DNA of 64,000 bases from Juglans regia (lineage: Eukaryota > Streptophyta > Magnoliopsida > Fagales > Juglandaceae), in NCBI RefSeq assembly GCF_001411555.2, contig NC_049914.1, forward strand, positions 14,896,798 through 14,960,797, read 5' to 3'. Shown piece by piece: positions 46,303 through 57,479 of this stretch. The first letter of the stretch is position 1. Each line of letters begins with the position of its first letter. The notes under the pieces were generated by a model. It ran no database searches. It had not been told where the DNA came from and saw only the letters and a program-made list of their open reading frames with translations. A program made the position numbers and the translations under genes.

Positions 46303-46426
46303 TTAATACCATGCAACATATCATATAGTACATACGTGCGTACGTACGTGTGGTCTGCCCTGGCTAGCTAGTTATTTAGTTGCTTTAGTAGTACGTACTA
46401 TATGATCTGTTGCATGGTATCTTTAA
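46303..46426. other. Near-perfect hairpin, 124 nt (miRNA-precursor-like or tiny MITE)
   Basis: The left arm 46303-46335 contains ATACCATGCAACATATCATA. The right arm 46391-46426 reads, in reverse complement, ATACCATGCAACAGATCATA. Apart from a 2-base bulge and two mismatches the arms pair along their length, with a loop of 55 nt. TTAA stands at both ends. The form suits a microRNA precursor or a very small transposon with TTAA ends. No known mature miRNA was recognised. Confidence 0.5.
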
Positions 46427-46597
46427 GAGAAATGATATTTGCAGTCCTAAAGTGTGTAAATCTTAGGCACTCCTTTTGAAAAAAGTGGATAAATATGAAA
46501 CTCATATAAAAAAATTAATTTTTTAATAGTGGACTATACTTTTTCAAATTGAGTGGATTGGGCTTGCACACCGTAGGACTATATCTAGCATTACTCC
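46427..46597. repeat. Small MITE-like inverted-repeat unit
   Basis: The start GAGAAATGATATTTGCAGTC and the end (reverse complement GGAGTAATGCTAGATATAGT) are imperfect inverted repeats that continue into CCTA..GTGTG on both arms. About 171 bp, non-coding, directly abutting the hairpin. Confidence 0.5.
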
Positions 46598-46675
46598 CAC
46601 CCAGGAGTTTATTGACCAACATGCATTGTACCATATTGATGAGTCTATAATTCATATATTAACGCTCAAAATCTA

Positions 46676-46703
<28 letters not shown>
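46676..46703. repeat. (AG)n microsatellite
   Basis: Fourteen AG units, shortly before the left end of CACTA-like element 2. Confidence 0.95.
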
Positions 46704-46707
<4 letters not shown>

Positions 46708-46738
46708 CATAGAAATTTGATCAGGAGTATTCATATAT

Positions 46739-46920
46739 CACTACAACACAATTTATCTTTTGTGACAAAGGAAATCATTACCAAAAATTATCAAAACGTC
46801 ACTAAAGATATTTGGTGACGGTTTGAAACCGTCACTTAATGTGCGTCACAGAAAATAATTGGTGACGGTTTACTGTTGAACCGTCACTTTAGTGACGGGT
46901 GGAGGTGTTCCATTTGGTTG
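46739..46920. repeat. Subterminal GTGACGGTT repeats, left side of element 2
   Basis: GGTGACGGTTTGAAACCGTC at 46813, GGTGACGGTTTACTGTTGAA at 46860, and further AACCGTCAC copies in both orientations within 100 bp. Mirrored on the right side at 52165-52240. Confidence 0.85.
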
Positions 46921-47515
46921 AACGTTCGAATGTTCTCTTTTTTTGTGACGGTTGAGAACTGTTACATAAAATAACGTTCGGACGTCCAATTAAACGTTTG
47001 AACGGCAACCCTACCGATTGGCATTCGAATGAGAGAAGTTGACATTCGTTGATTATAGTTCGAACGTATCATATTTACGTTCGAATTTCCGTTCTAACGT
47101 TAACGGACCAATGTTTAAACGTAACGGGTTTAATGTTCGGACGTTATTTCGAATGTAAACGAAGGAGCGTTCAAATGCAAGTGGTACGTTCGGAGGTTTG
47201 TTTGAACGTTAATTGTTTAATCATTCGAACGTTTTGTTCTTTTCAGGGTCAGTACATTCGAACGTAGATACCTACGTTCGAATGTTACTATACAATTTTA
47301 TGTATTCACGTTCGAATGGGAACCAACGTTCGAACGTTTTTACTTTACATTCAAATGTACAGATTAGAAATACTAATTTCATAAAATTTAAAAGTATACC
47401 AATTGTATCATATTACATACCATCAATTAACAAATAACAATGTCTTATAAAATTTTAAAATTAGATATTAAAACTAGCCACCATTCCTGATAAAATTTAT
47501 TTCTTCTTTTTTCCT

Positions 47516-48640
47516 CGCCCACCGCGATTCTATTGCAGCAACATAACACGCTCCATTTGCACCATCATCTCTCGTTGCACTTGCTCTTGGACTTCACTGC
47601 GTGTTCTTTCCTCCTGGTCTCTCTGTTAGTCATGCAAACTCGTCACTAAATGAGATTATCGTTCTAAGAGAGACTCTAACTCTTGCTCTCTCGACCTCAT
47701 ATACTTATTCTCACGCCGTACAGTTTCTAAATCTTTGGTAAGATTATTAATTTGTGAAGTCGATGAGATTGATGAGGATAAACATTTATGCTTGATAGAT
47801 CGTTTCAAACCTCTTGTCATACTAGATTGCGGCCTGAGCACGTGCGTGAATATGTCTATGTCACTAGAAGAGGATTCCCCGGAAGCCGACTGCATCTCCA
47901 TCATTTTTTCCTGCAATGTGAAAGGTAATGATAGTTAATAAGTAACGTATTAAAAGAAATAGAAATAAAAAATAAATTATTCACATATTATATAATTTCT
48001 TTAACGAAATTAACATTGCTTACATAATTATCTGTAGCGACAAGATCCATCCACTCACTATGCTCATTAGTGTGAGCAGCAGCATAGACATGAATGAGGG
48101 AAAAGTTTTCAAGATCATCACGTTTCTAACAAAGCGACATTAGCAATTTTAAAAAGATAATATTAGTACTTAAATAAAAGAATATCAGAAAAATAAATTA
48201 ATTCTATAATTTTTTAATTACCATTTTTTCAGCAAGACGGTGGAATGACCTTAAACCGGCACGATGGTAGATAGTCAGAGCAGATCTATTATGTGCATTG
48301 GATCAACTCAAGTGCTACAAAATATATTAAGATTGTTAATTGTAATATGTATACATATAATGTATAGAACGAATATGAATGTAAATAATTAAAAGATATA
48401 AATGTAAAATACCTGATAATCTGGAAATGCGAAAAAATCACAACACTTTCTTCAAGCATCTAACTTCATCTGCTGGAAAGGAGACTGCGCAGCCTCTTCC
48501 AACGTCTCAAACTTCTTGAAGTGGTCATGATATCGTCTTTTGTGACGTCAGAATAGTGTAGTCATCAACTCATTCACGGTTCTCAAATCCTCGTTACGGC
48601 CAAAGTCGAGGTCTAATTCATCCTAACAAGTGAATCAGGT
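47516..48640 (-). pseudogene. En/Spm (Ptta, Transposase_24-like) protein gene, broken
   Basis: Reverse-strand exon-like pieces in order: about 48610-48430 with RYHDHFKKFETLEEAAQSPF and CCDFFAFPDYQ; 48310-48225 with SNAHNRSALTIYHRAGLRSF and HRLAEKM; 48130-48030 with NFSLIHVYAAAHTNEHSEWM; and 47916-47656 with KMMEMQSASGESSSSDIDIF, a VTRGL-like link and a coiled-coil tail (LTKDLETVRRENKYMRSREQ). This order is that of the plant Ptta/En-Spm transposon-protein family. Gaps between pieces look like introns. Stops at 48440 and 48580 indicate decay. Its function in transposition is not established. Confidence 0.7.
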
Positions 48641-49319
48641 CAAAAATATGATATACTAATCTAGGTGAAAAAAATGTACTCTCAAAGTAAACTCATCGGC
48701 ACATGACTTCAAATGTGCTTCTTAATCTCATTCAGAACACCTCGTCATGAGCGTACATAAAATGAAGTATAAGCTCGAACTACTGTGCCAATATAGGAGA
48801 AAAGCGCTGATGTACTATCATCCATTCCGCTAGTGGAATTATCAGGAATGGTAATCTTGAGTTTTCCGTGCCTTCTGTTTTTCTCAAGAGAGATGTCACG
48901 TGTATAGCCACGACAGCAATGTGCAGATGCATCAACTACATGATAATAGATAGTATAATTATAGTTATATAGTTATTGAGACAAACGTATAGTTATATAG
49001 TTAATTCATCAATGAACACCATAAACTCACAAACTATTTATAAAATTCACAAACAATAATCACAATTATTTCAAGAGTAACCATAAAATCATAACAACAT
49101 GTATAAACATATTGCTAAACTTTAGAAATATAACTAGCACTCACACATTCAAAAAAATCAATTAATCTAATTGTCATTCATTAGGGAGAGTAATTTGATT
49201 CAAATTAATCTATTATGGAATTTGTACACTAGAATTTTGGGTACTAATAAAGCATATAGTTTTGGCCTAGTAATAAGAGTTAGTGGTTCTAATGTTGTTT
49301 TTATTAGTTTATAATGGAT

Positions 49320-49580
49320 CATATATATATATAATATATAATATATTATATTATAATATATAACTTAATATTAGATATATATTGTATTATATATAATAAT
49401 GTATTATATATAATATACTATATAATACATTATAAATATAATACATAGTATATATATATATATATATACTATAATATACTATATATATTATAATATAATA
49501 TTATATATAGTATGCTATATGTTATAGTATACATTATAATATATAACATATATTAATAATATAATATATTATAGTCAATA
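49320..49580. repeat. TA-rich tract inside element 2
   Basis: About 250 bp almost purely of TATAAT-like units, between the two genes of the element and close to the presumed start of the forward gene. Confidence 0.9.
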
Positions 49581-50645
49581 TTTTGAAAAATAAATCAAAA
49601 AACATTCGACGTACTAAGAATTACGTTCGAACATTTTGTGTATATAAGACCAAAACGGAATGGCGAAACGTTATTTTCACCGTTATCTAACTTCGTTCCC
49701 GTTTGCATGCTGCCACTCCTTCATTGCCGCCAAACTCCGCCACAACCATCATTAAAAAGTAGGCGTTCATCTTTTAATCAAATAACATGTATTTTATTTG
49801 AGATTTGGGTTCGGTTTTATTTAAAACGGGCTAAGTGGTGGCCAAATTTTCAATTCCATTTTCCGGCCATCACGACTTGTCATTGGCAAAATAGTCATCG
49901 TTGAAAAGTTTCTTGAAGTGTATACTTTATTTCTATGGTGGCATTTCGGTATTTAGAATCTTGTAGATTGATTTTCGAGATTTCAATAATGGCTGAGTCG
50001 ACTCAACCATTCTGTGTCATAACATTCGAGCATTTCACCAAGACGTTCGAACATACGATGTTTCAATTACATAGCCGTTTAAGGCTTCTACGTTCGAACG
50101 TGTATTGTTTTACATTCGGACGTTATTTTTTGTAAAATTTCCGTCTAAACGTTTAATTATAACGTCCGAACGTACTACTTTTTAAATTTATTTATGCTTT
50201 AACATTTGGACGTTCATCCTTTACGTTCGCATGTAAAACTCAAACGTTCAAACGTATAACATAAACGTCCAAACATAAGTCATTTAAATTTATTTACTTC
50301 TTACGTTCGAATGTGTGTGTTATACGTTCGCACGTATATGTTTTACGTGAGAACATAAAGGATACACATCCGAACGTTTTATCATAACGTTCGAACGTTT
50401 ATTTTACTATGTTCGACCGTTAATACAGAGCAGCTTAAAATTAACACAAAAAATGTATCGTTGTAAATAATTTTTTTTTCTTTTCTATTTTCAAGATATA
50501 GCTCATCATCTGCATACTAGGAAATGAGGGAGGGAAGGAGCCACTCAGGACACTGCTCGTATCAGGGCTCATACTGTTATGGTAGAGCGAGAGGTCCTGA
50601 TTAATGAGTTTGACGAACTCATATGGGAGCAGACGAACCTGAGAG

Positions 50646-51680
50646 ATGTTTTCATCAGTAGAGGCTGAGAAAATATCTGCATATTGAGGGAGAATGTATA
50701 CCCCTCAATGGTTCAGGAGTTATATATAGGGATGTGTGACATGCCTCAGGACGCATCCTCTCACACCGTGACTGTACGCGGTGTTTCCATTGAGATTTCA
50801 CCAGATGTCATCGCCGAGCACCTCGGGATTCATCGAGGAGTTGAGACATCTGCACACGCTACATGTCGTGAGGATGTAGACACTTCTACATCATCTACTT
50901 GCCGCCCATTTGAGCCAGCATCAGCCAGAGATGCAGACCAGTCAAAAGTCGAGAATACTGGCCTCGAGGCTTAGGATGATGACTGAGACGAGAATTTCTA
51001 CATCCTCCCAGGAGGGACCGCATGCAAATCGAGAGGAAGAACGCCTTCAACCAAAACCATCTACTACCTTTCTTTCGCATGTTGCACCTTATTGTTGCAA
51101 CAAACGTGGATCCTATGGCACATAAAACCACATTTAGTCGGCTTCGAACATATTTTTTTATACGAGCGGCACGTGGAGATCCCATAGATTTGCCACTACA
51201 CATCTTTGAGAGGATCCATTACGAGGCAAGTATTGTCTCCACTAATAATCTCTCATACAGTGTCCTGATCAGCCGGCTATTACTTGCACGGGGAGTGCCA
51301 AGCCACAAGAGGAGCATGTCTAAGATCATATGAGCCCCCTCAACAAGACCATGCATCGACGTAGCCTTGGATAGGCGAAGGGACGTCAGCCACCCCCTGT
51401 AGAGGATCTAGTTCCTCCGACGCAGCTTGAGCCAGGTCATGTGGGGAGTAGTAGTCAGCAACCGCCGAGTACATCTGCGGGAGATGCGCGGCTTACTTGG
51501 GTTGATGCGGTGATCTCACAACTGACTGTGCATATCGATCGTAAGATCAATCGATTGCTTGTGGCTATAGAGGCATATGTCTCCGAGATCGCCCATCGTG
51601 TACGTATCCTCAACGACAAGGTTGATACCTTGACTGAGGAGGTACAGAGTTCGAATTTCGCGAACAACGTTATCATCTGA
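50646..51680 (+). pseudogene. Plant transposon-protein gene (Transposase_32-like), broken
   Basis: The 50684-50974 frame has YPSMVQELYIGMCDMPQDAS and VTVRGVSIEISPDVIAEHLG, the N-terminal part of the family. After a frameshift, 51022-51333 holds LHLIVATNVDPMAHKTTFSR, then DPIDLPLHIFERIHYEASIV and YSVLISRLLLARGVP. A third piece (51441-51680) carries a probable coiled coil ending in IAHRVRILNDKVDTLTEEVQ. At least two frame changes and one stop. It matches the genes in elements 1 and 3 in domain order. It lies forward while the Ptta-like gene runs in reverse, so the two diverge from the TA-rich middle. Confidence 0.68.
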
Positions 51681-52262
51681 GTGTTGTTTAAGAAATTCGA
51701 TCATATTTTGTATTTTACTTTTATTATATATAAAGAAAAATATTATTTAATATTTCTATAGTTTTTTAATTTCAATTCTCAATCTTCTTTAATGTTATAT
51801 TTTTCATCTTTAATTCTAAATCACTGCACTTCAAAGATATATAAACATAAATATATATTTATATATTACAAATTGTGTATATATAAATATACACAAGTCA
51901 ATTTTTTAGACTTGTTCACAAATTATATACTATGAAAATCACATAATTTTTAAATTAGAGTCATATTTAATTTAAATTTACAATTAACGTTCGAACGTTA
52001 GTAATTGACGTTCGAATGTTGGCGCAATACATTTTACATTCGAACGTTAATTACTCCAAAACATTTCACATTCGCACGTAAGTAGTCACAATATTCGAAC
52101 GTATATGTGACGTTCGAACGTAAATTTCTCATACGTTGGAACGTAAAAAAAATCTCATTTGTCTTTAGTGACGGTTTCCAGTCACAGAAAATATTTTTTA
52201 GTAACGGTTTGGGCACTGTCACAAGTTTCCAACCGTCACTAAAAAGCAATTGTGTTGTAATG

Positions 52263-53475
52263 TATTCATGTCATTATTCAAAATGAAAATTAAGGATAAA
52301 TTAGAACGTAATACATGATGATGCCGGCTTGAATATCAGAAACTGATCATACTATGATATTTTATAAGTTAAAATTGCGTTAAATAATCAACCATACGAT
52401 CAGGTCCCATATTGCATGCATTAATTAATATTTTGGTTTTATTAATTAATGATCAGCTTAATGGGGTCATTGCTAACGCAAGCGTACTAGCCAACAATAT
52501 TGAGTCACGACCATACAACATGCAATATTCATCTAATTTTGTAATCCGGTCGGCCGGAAAGTTAAGCTAATTATTTATTTAATTAATTACCTCACATTTA
52601 GAAATTAATTAATGTCCATCATCGATCCCAATATTCTTTATATTATCCAATTACATATATTATATATCTAAGCTAGGTTCCTAATTAGAAAAGAATATTG
52701 GCTGTACTTCATTGGCCGGGGCCGTGAACAGAGAATTAATAAAGAGCAACGTTCCCATATTAATTAATTAAGTACATATGGATTGGAGAGAAGACTCTGG
52801 TTTTCTTTGTTCTTGACCCAATAAAAGCAAACTAGCCATGAAATAGAATATGAAAACTAGATTAATTAGATAGCAAGTAACATCATAATATAGCCACGCC
52901 AGAATATTGAACCAAAGATACCTTCATCATGTCATGTGGAGCATGATATTCTTATTCTCTTCTGCTGGCATTTTTCTACGCATGCAAGCATTCTTGACAT
53001 GAGTGATATATATATATATATAAATTGAAAATGTATGTTATTCATAATTCATTTAGTTATCATATCCTTTTAGATCAAATAATTGAAGAAATATTTGTTA
53101 TTGTTTAGTACTTACGTCCTATCAACGATTTAACATCACATGGAAAGGATAAAATGACGAAAGTTAATTTAACATCCATGGTTGTGCAGTGAGTCCTTAC
53201 TCATTTTTCACACAAGCATATTATATGCTTAATAATGCACATTGTATCTAGGAATTCAAAGTTTGTGACGGGGTTCAAGGGATCATATCCATTCAGAGGT
53301 GGGTAAGGTGTTCGAATGAGTGGTTGTTCACAGGCTATTAGCGAGTTTTGCCAGGTTATATACATGTGATTGGGCGTCGAGGGATTAGGTGATGGTGGGG
53401 GTTATGGTTCTCCCCTGCATATATTGGTTATTTGGACGCATGTCGTGCAAAGCTATGGGGGAACACATAGTACTA
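52263..53475. other. Intergenic between elements 2 and 3
   Basis: AT-rich; (TA)n at 53008-53021. No gene recognised. Confidence 0.45.
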
Positions 53476-55893
53476 CACTACAAGAGATGGCAATTTTTGG
53501 GACAAAAATTTTCGTCCAAAAAATGCCATTTTCATCCCAAAATATTTTTGGAGATGATAAGACCGCCTCAAGAAGCTTTGGAGACAATTTATTTTTATTT
53601 TTTTTCCATCCGGGAACGAAATGTGACCGACCCGTTCGAAGGCGTTCAAATGAAATGTTTTTGGGAGACAAAACGGTTTCGTCCCAAAATATTGTTCAGA
53701 CGGGTTGGTAATTTAATTTGAAAGAAACAAATTTGTAATTTGCTCTTGTTTGAATGAATAAAGTGTTCGAACAGATCATTCTTGTTGTTTGAGCATAAAG
53801 AATCCAATTGAACGTCCTTGAAAAACGTTCAAATGAAAAATTGTGTTTGAACGTTTACTTCGACGAACTTTGTTTGAATGATTTATTTTCCATTCGAATG
53901 ATGATGGATTTGTTCGAACATAATAGTATGCATTCGAATGGTCACACATGCAAAGTCATGTTCGAAACTATTAGTAATCCATTCGAACAATGAGACGATG
54001 CAAAATGTAAATGGTAATTTTTAATGATTACCATTCAAACTGAAGATTTTTCATTCAAACGGTAATCAATGATACATGTTGAACAAAAAGAGCCTATTTT
54101 CCATAATTAGCGATAGAGGATGAGGTCCGATCTTTGAGCAGAAGAGGGTGGCCTGTCCAGATATGGTCGGTGAATTTTATCAGGTTATATCAAATATGGG
54201 GGCTGATGACGACTCATTTACGTTTAATATTCGGAGAGTTAGTATTACTATCTCAGTAGACAGTATAATTGAGTTTCTCAACGTCCCTCGTGAGCTAGGT
54301 GCATAGCTTGCGTTCCCATCGGCTGTAGGGACAGATGATGAGGTTCGTCGGTTGATGCTAGACGAATTGGCTCCTCCATATTATGGCAGCAAGGTCATCA
54401 AACAGGTTGACTGTCAAGCCTTTTTTTGCATGCTAAATTTGATTGTCTCACACAATAACGATCCAAGAAAGCACAAGATAGATTTTGACATTGAACGGGC
54501 TCGACTAATGTTACTGATAGTACTAGGAGAGCTGATTGATCTGCCTCTATACGTCTTCATCCGCATCCGATATGAGTCACGGTATTGGATTGGAGGAAGT
54601 CTACCATATACATTGATGATCTCCAACCTCCTAGTTAAATTCGGGGTGAATGTGCTTTTGACAGAGCGGAGACGACCACGAATCGGACCCCTTAATAGGA
54701 TCACTTTCAACAAGAGCGATGGCCACTTGTGGAAGACTCGCATTGATCTTGCGGCAGCATGCGGTGGCACTGAGCATGATCCAGCTCGTATGGATGCCGG
54801 TGCTGCTACAGAGGCTGCAAGGACTACTACTAGAGAGATGCGATCCTTGTTTGAGGAGCATTGTACACTTTTGATCCCAAACATGGAGAGGATCGCTGCA
54901 CCCATCATGGTTCGATTGCAGGAGATTCAGGGACGCATTATTGAGATGCAGGAGGATCTAGATAATCTTACACAATAGTTTTATTTTGTATCGATCTTTT
55001 TGTTTTGTATTGAACAGTATCACTTTAATTTCGATAATTTTATTTTTTATATATAGCTAGCTCGTTTGTAATCAAAAATAAATTTTTATTTTCTTACCAT
55101 TTGACGATATCAAAAATGAGTTTCCCCGGAATGGAAAACTTTTTTTATTTGCAGATTTTTATTTACCATAAAAAGCTATTAATAATTTTTCAATTAATTA
55201 TATTAATTTCCAAGGATGACATATATGATATATTTTAATTTTCCATAAATAAAAAATCCAAATAGGTAGATTTTGATCTTTTAAAAATAAAAATTAATAG
55301 ACTGAAATAGTGATTATTTTTAAAATACTTGAATGCATCTCAATAAATTTTCATAACTAAAGTTATTTCAATTTTGTACATCGTCGTTCGACCCAATCTT
55401 TTGAGCTTTCAAAAGGTTTTATAAATCCGCTCAAACGTAAAATTATTGTTCAAATGAGATATCAAATACCCACACTAGATTTATATATAATACCCGCCAA
55501 AAAAATCATTCGAATAATTACCTCTACATTCGTATGGAAAATTTCATCGAACGGTCTCAATTGCAGTTCAAATAGGAAACTTAAGTTCCAACAATGTCTA
55601 ACTCTCTCCCACCACAATTGTATAAAATTTCCCACCACAAAGATTATTCAAACACTTATGTCAACATTTGAATGTAAAATACCATACCGTTCGAATATAT
55701 TACAATACGTTTGAATGGTTTTCTTTTGGGATGCTATATTTCATCTCAAAAAATCTAGTTCAAACATATATTTATCTGTTCGGACGTGTAAAAAATCGCT
55801 TCCATGTTTTGGGATGAAATTTGAATTTCATCTCAAATAATTGCTTTTAGGGATGAATGTAATTCGTCCCTAAAAATAAAATTTCTTGTAGTG
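53476..55893 (+). mobile_element. CACTA-like element 3
   Basis: 2,418 bp from CACTACAAGAGATGGCAATT to the complement of CACTACAAGAAATTTTATTT. Inner ends carry GGGACAAAAATTTTCGTCC and its mirror GGGACGAATT/AATTCGTCCC. The flanks CTA and ATA agree at two of three positions, so the TSD has probably decayed. CATTCGAATG and GTTCGAACG-like sites occur on both sides of the single gene (54124-54978). Confidence 0.8.
54124..54978 (+). pseudogene. Plant transposon-protein gene (Transposase_32-like), one internal stop
   Basis: The best-kept member of the trio. One frame from 54124 to the stop at 54976-54978 is broken only by a TAG at 54304. It reads FEQKRVACPDMVGEFYQVIS, then FNIRRVSITISVDSIIEFLN, then the stop, then CQAFFCMLNLIVSHNNDPRK, then LGELIDLPLYVFIRIRYESR and YTLMISNLLVKFGVNVLLTE. 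The C-terminus looks like a coiled coil (ERIAAPIMVRLQEIQGRIIE). No signal peptide or membrane segment. Function is unknown; the family is recognised by me only as a plant transposon-borne protein. Confidence 0.7.
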
Positions 55894-56950
55894 ATAAGTA
55901 AGATCTGTAATGCTACTTTTCCAGGAAAAAACATTTAGGGAGGGATGTAGTTAATTTAGATCTCCATAAGATGAGAGTTTTGCTTGTTGGTCTAGGAGGT
56001 AGGCTATTTTGACATAGAAGTGACATATGGCCGAGTCAAGGAGTTGATGAGGGAAGCATGTGTCAAATGCCGGTGATTTCCACTGATTTTTTTATTTTAT
56101 TTTATTTTCAATAATGGACGGGAGGTTTGGAAGGTTCTAGGAGTTCGAGTTTTTGTCAACTAGATGGGAGACGTGTGTGAGTTAGTGGGAGGCATTGCAA
56201 TAAAATGATAAGGGAGGGATATGGTTTGGGATGGAAAGAACACAAGAATCGAACCACACACGAATCTCTGAATCATTAAGTCATATAGGAATCATATAAT
56301 AGGGAGCATTTGTGTGGAAGATGGATCAATTCATTTTGGTATATTTTTTGGTGAGCTTTCATCTTTATGTCATTGTTATATGGAGGGGTGATGAATTTTT
56401 TATTCGAGTTTTACGATGAGATCTTGACTCATGTCATGGAAACATACCATTTTAGGCTTTTTGAGCATGGTATTGTGGTGTTTTTGTCAATGCCCACCAA
56501 AATCGACACATCATTTGGCCAAGGGATGAACATAGGAGTTTCATTAGAAGAGATTTGGCATGGTGTGTGAGAGTAGATAGAAAGGGAAGTTTTAATGAGA
56601 TTGGTTCAATTAGCTAGGAAAAGAAATTTGGCTTTTTAGCCGCCGAGTATTTTTGGAGATGTGCTTTGATAGTTTACTGAAAAAAAAATGGATTTGTCTG
56701 TATTTCTTTTTAAGAAGAGGGACGGTACACCTAATTTTACTGGTAGCCCTCACTTTCAGATAAAGAATACCATGTATAAAGAAAGAATTTGGGAGTTACA
56801 AAAATCCTAAACTAAGTCCTAAACAAACTAAAACTCTATATTTACAGCTATATATAATAGAAGACACTAAAAAATGTAAATTGAATTAACCACCATCTAA
56901 AAGTAAAACACATGAAAAAAATAGTAATAAGTACTACAATCTATGTCTAG
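55894..56950. other. Intergenic, nothing firmly recognised
   Basis: Plus-strand readings at 56160-56640 are partly open, with a GMERTQESNHTRISESLSHI piece and a WKMDQFIL piece. This could be the first protein of a LINE, but stops are frequent and I could not place it. Confidence 0.35.
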
Positions 56951-57360
56951 ACTTTGGCAAACCAGTTAAAACACATGAAGATAAGAAAAAAGTTGCAGAC
57001 AAACCGTTAGCAGTTAAAACACATGAAGATAAGAAAAAAGTTGCAGACAAACCGTTAGCACTAGCCTTTGCTAGTTGATCTGCATTTGAGTTACCTTCCC
57101 TATATATGTGCTACAATGAGAAAGATAAATATTGACCAAAAGCAATTTATCATCCCAAATCTCTGAATACTTCCATGGTGGAGAGGAGACTTGATCGAAC
57201 CAATGTACCAATTCTACAGAGTCGTATTCAAATATAACACTTTTAAAGCCAAGCTGTAAACATTTTGCTTCAATGCCATTAATTCGGCAAACATATTCCA
57301 TTCCTCTCTTAAATGAAGAGAAAAACTGAAAATAAAACCTCCACCATCATTGGACTCTTA
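56950..57360 (-). pseudogene. RNase H-like (RVT_3) fragment
   Basis: A reverse-strand frame at 57301-57071 reads GIEAKCLQLGFKSVIFEYDS, then ELVHWFDQVSSPPWKYSEIW and DDKLLLVN. This is the back half of the RNase H-like domain common at the end of plant LINE-type proteins (pattern: LGF..VI.E.DS...V). Past 57071 it continues toward a NADQLAKA-like segment, then is disturbed by a 48-bp tandem duplication. It is opposite in strand to the neighbouring LINE, so it comes from another insertion. Confidence 0.55.
56964..57059. repeat. 48-bp perfect tandem duplication
   Basis: The unit starting AGTTAAAACACATGAAGATA occurs at 56964-57011 and again, identical, at 57012-57059. It lies in the RNase H-like fragment. 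Confidence 0.95.
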
Positions 57361-57479
57361 AGATCTTTTTTGGGTTTAATAAGCCATTCAAATCATGTAA
57401 TACGTGAGTAAGATTTATTTCTACATGAGCCAATGGCAAGATTTCATTGAACACAATTATTTCCATGAACTATAATACC

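Larger units (their letters stand above)
46739..52262. mobile_element. CACTA-like element 2, two-gene cargo
   Basis: 5,524 bp. The left end CACTACAACACAATT and the right end (reverse complement CATTACAACACAATT) form inverted repeats, with a 3-bp TSD, TAT (46736-46738 and 52263-52265), the CACTA hallmark. Subterminal GTGACGGTT/AACCGTCAC repeats are at 46814-46910 and 52165-52240. Exact ACGTTCGAACGT palindromes occur at 47326, 50090, 50387, 51987 and 52110, plus many variants. It carries a reverse-strand En/Spm-Ptta-like gene (48640-47516) and a forward Transposase_32-like gene (50646-51680). No TNP2-type transposase was seen, so it is presumably non-autonomous. Confidence 0.85.

Noticed and set aside
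57071..57301. A host gene for a small RNase H-like protein
   Set aside because: Only part of the domain is present, it is disturbed by a tandem duplication and it lies among LINE relics; treated as a retroelement scrap.
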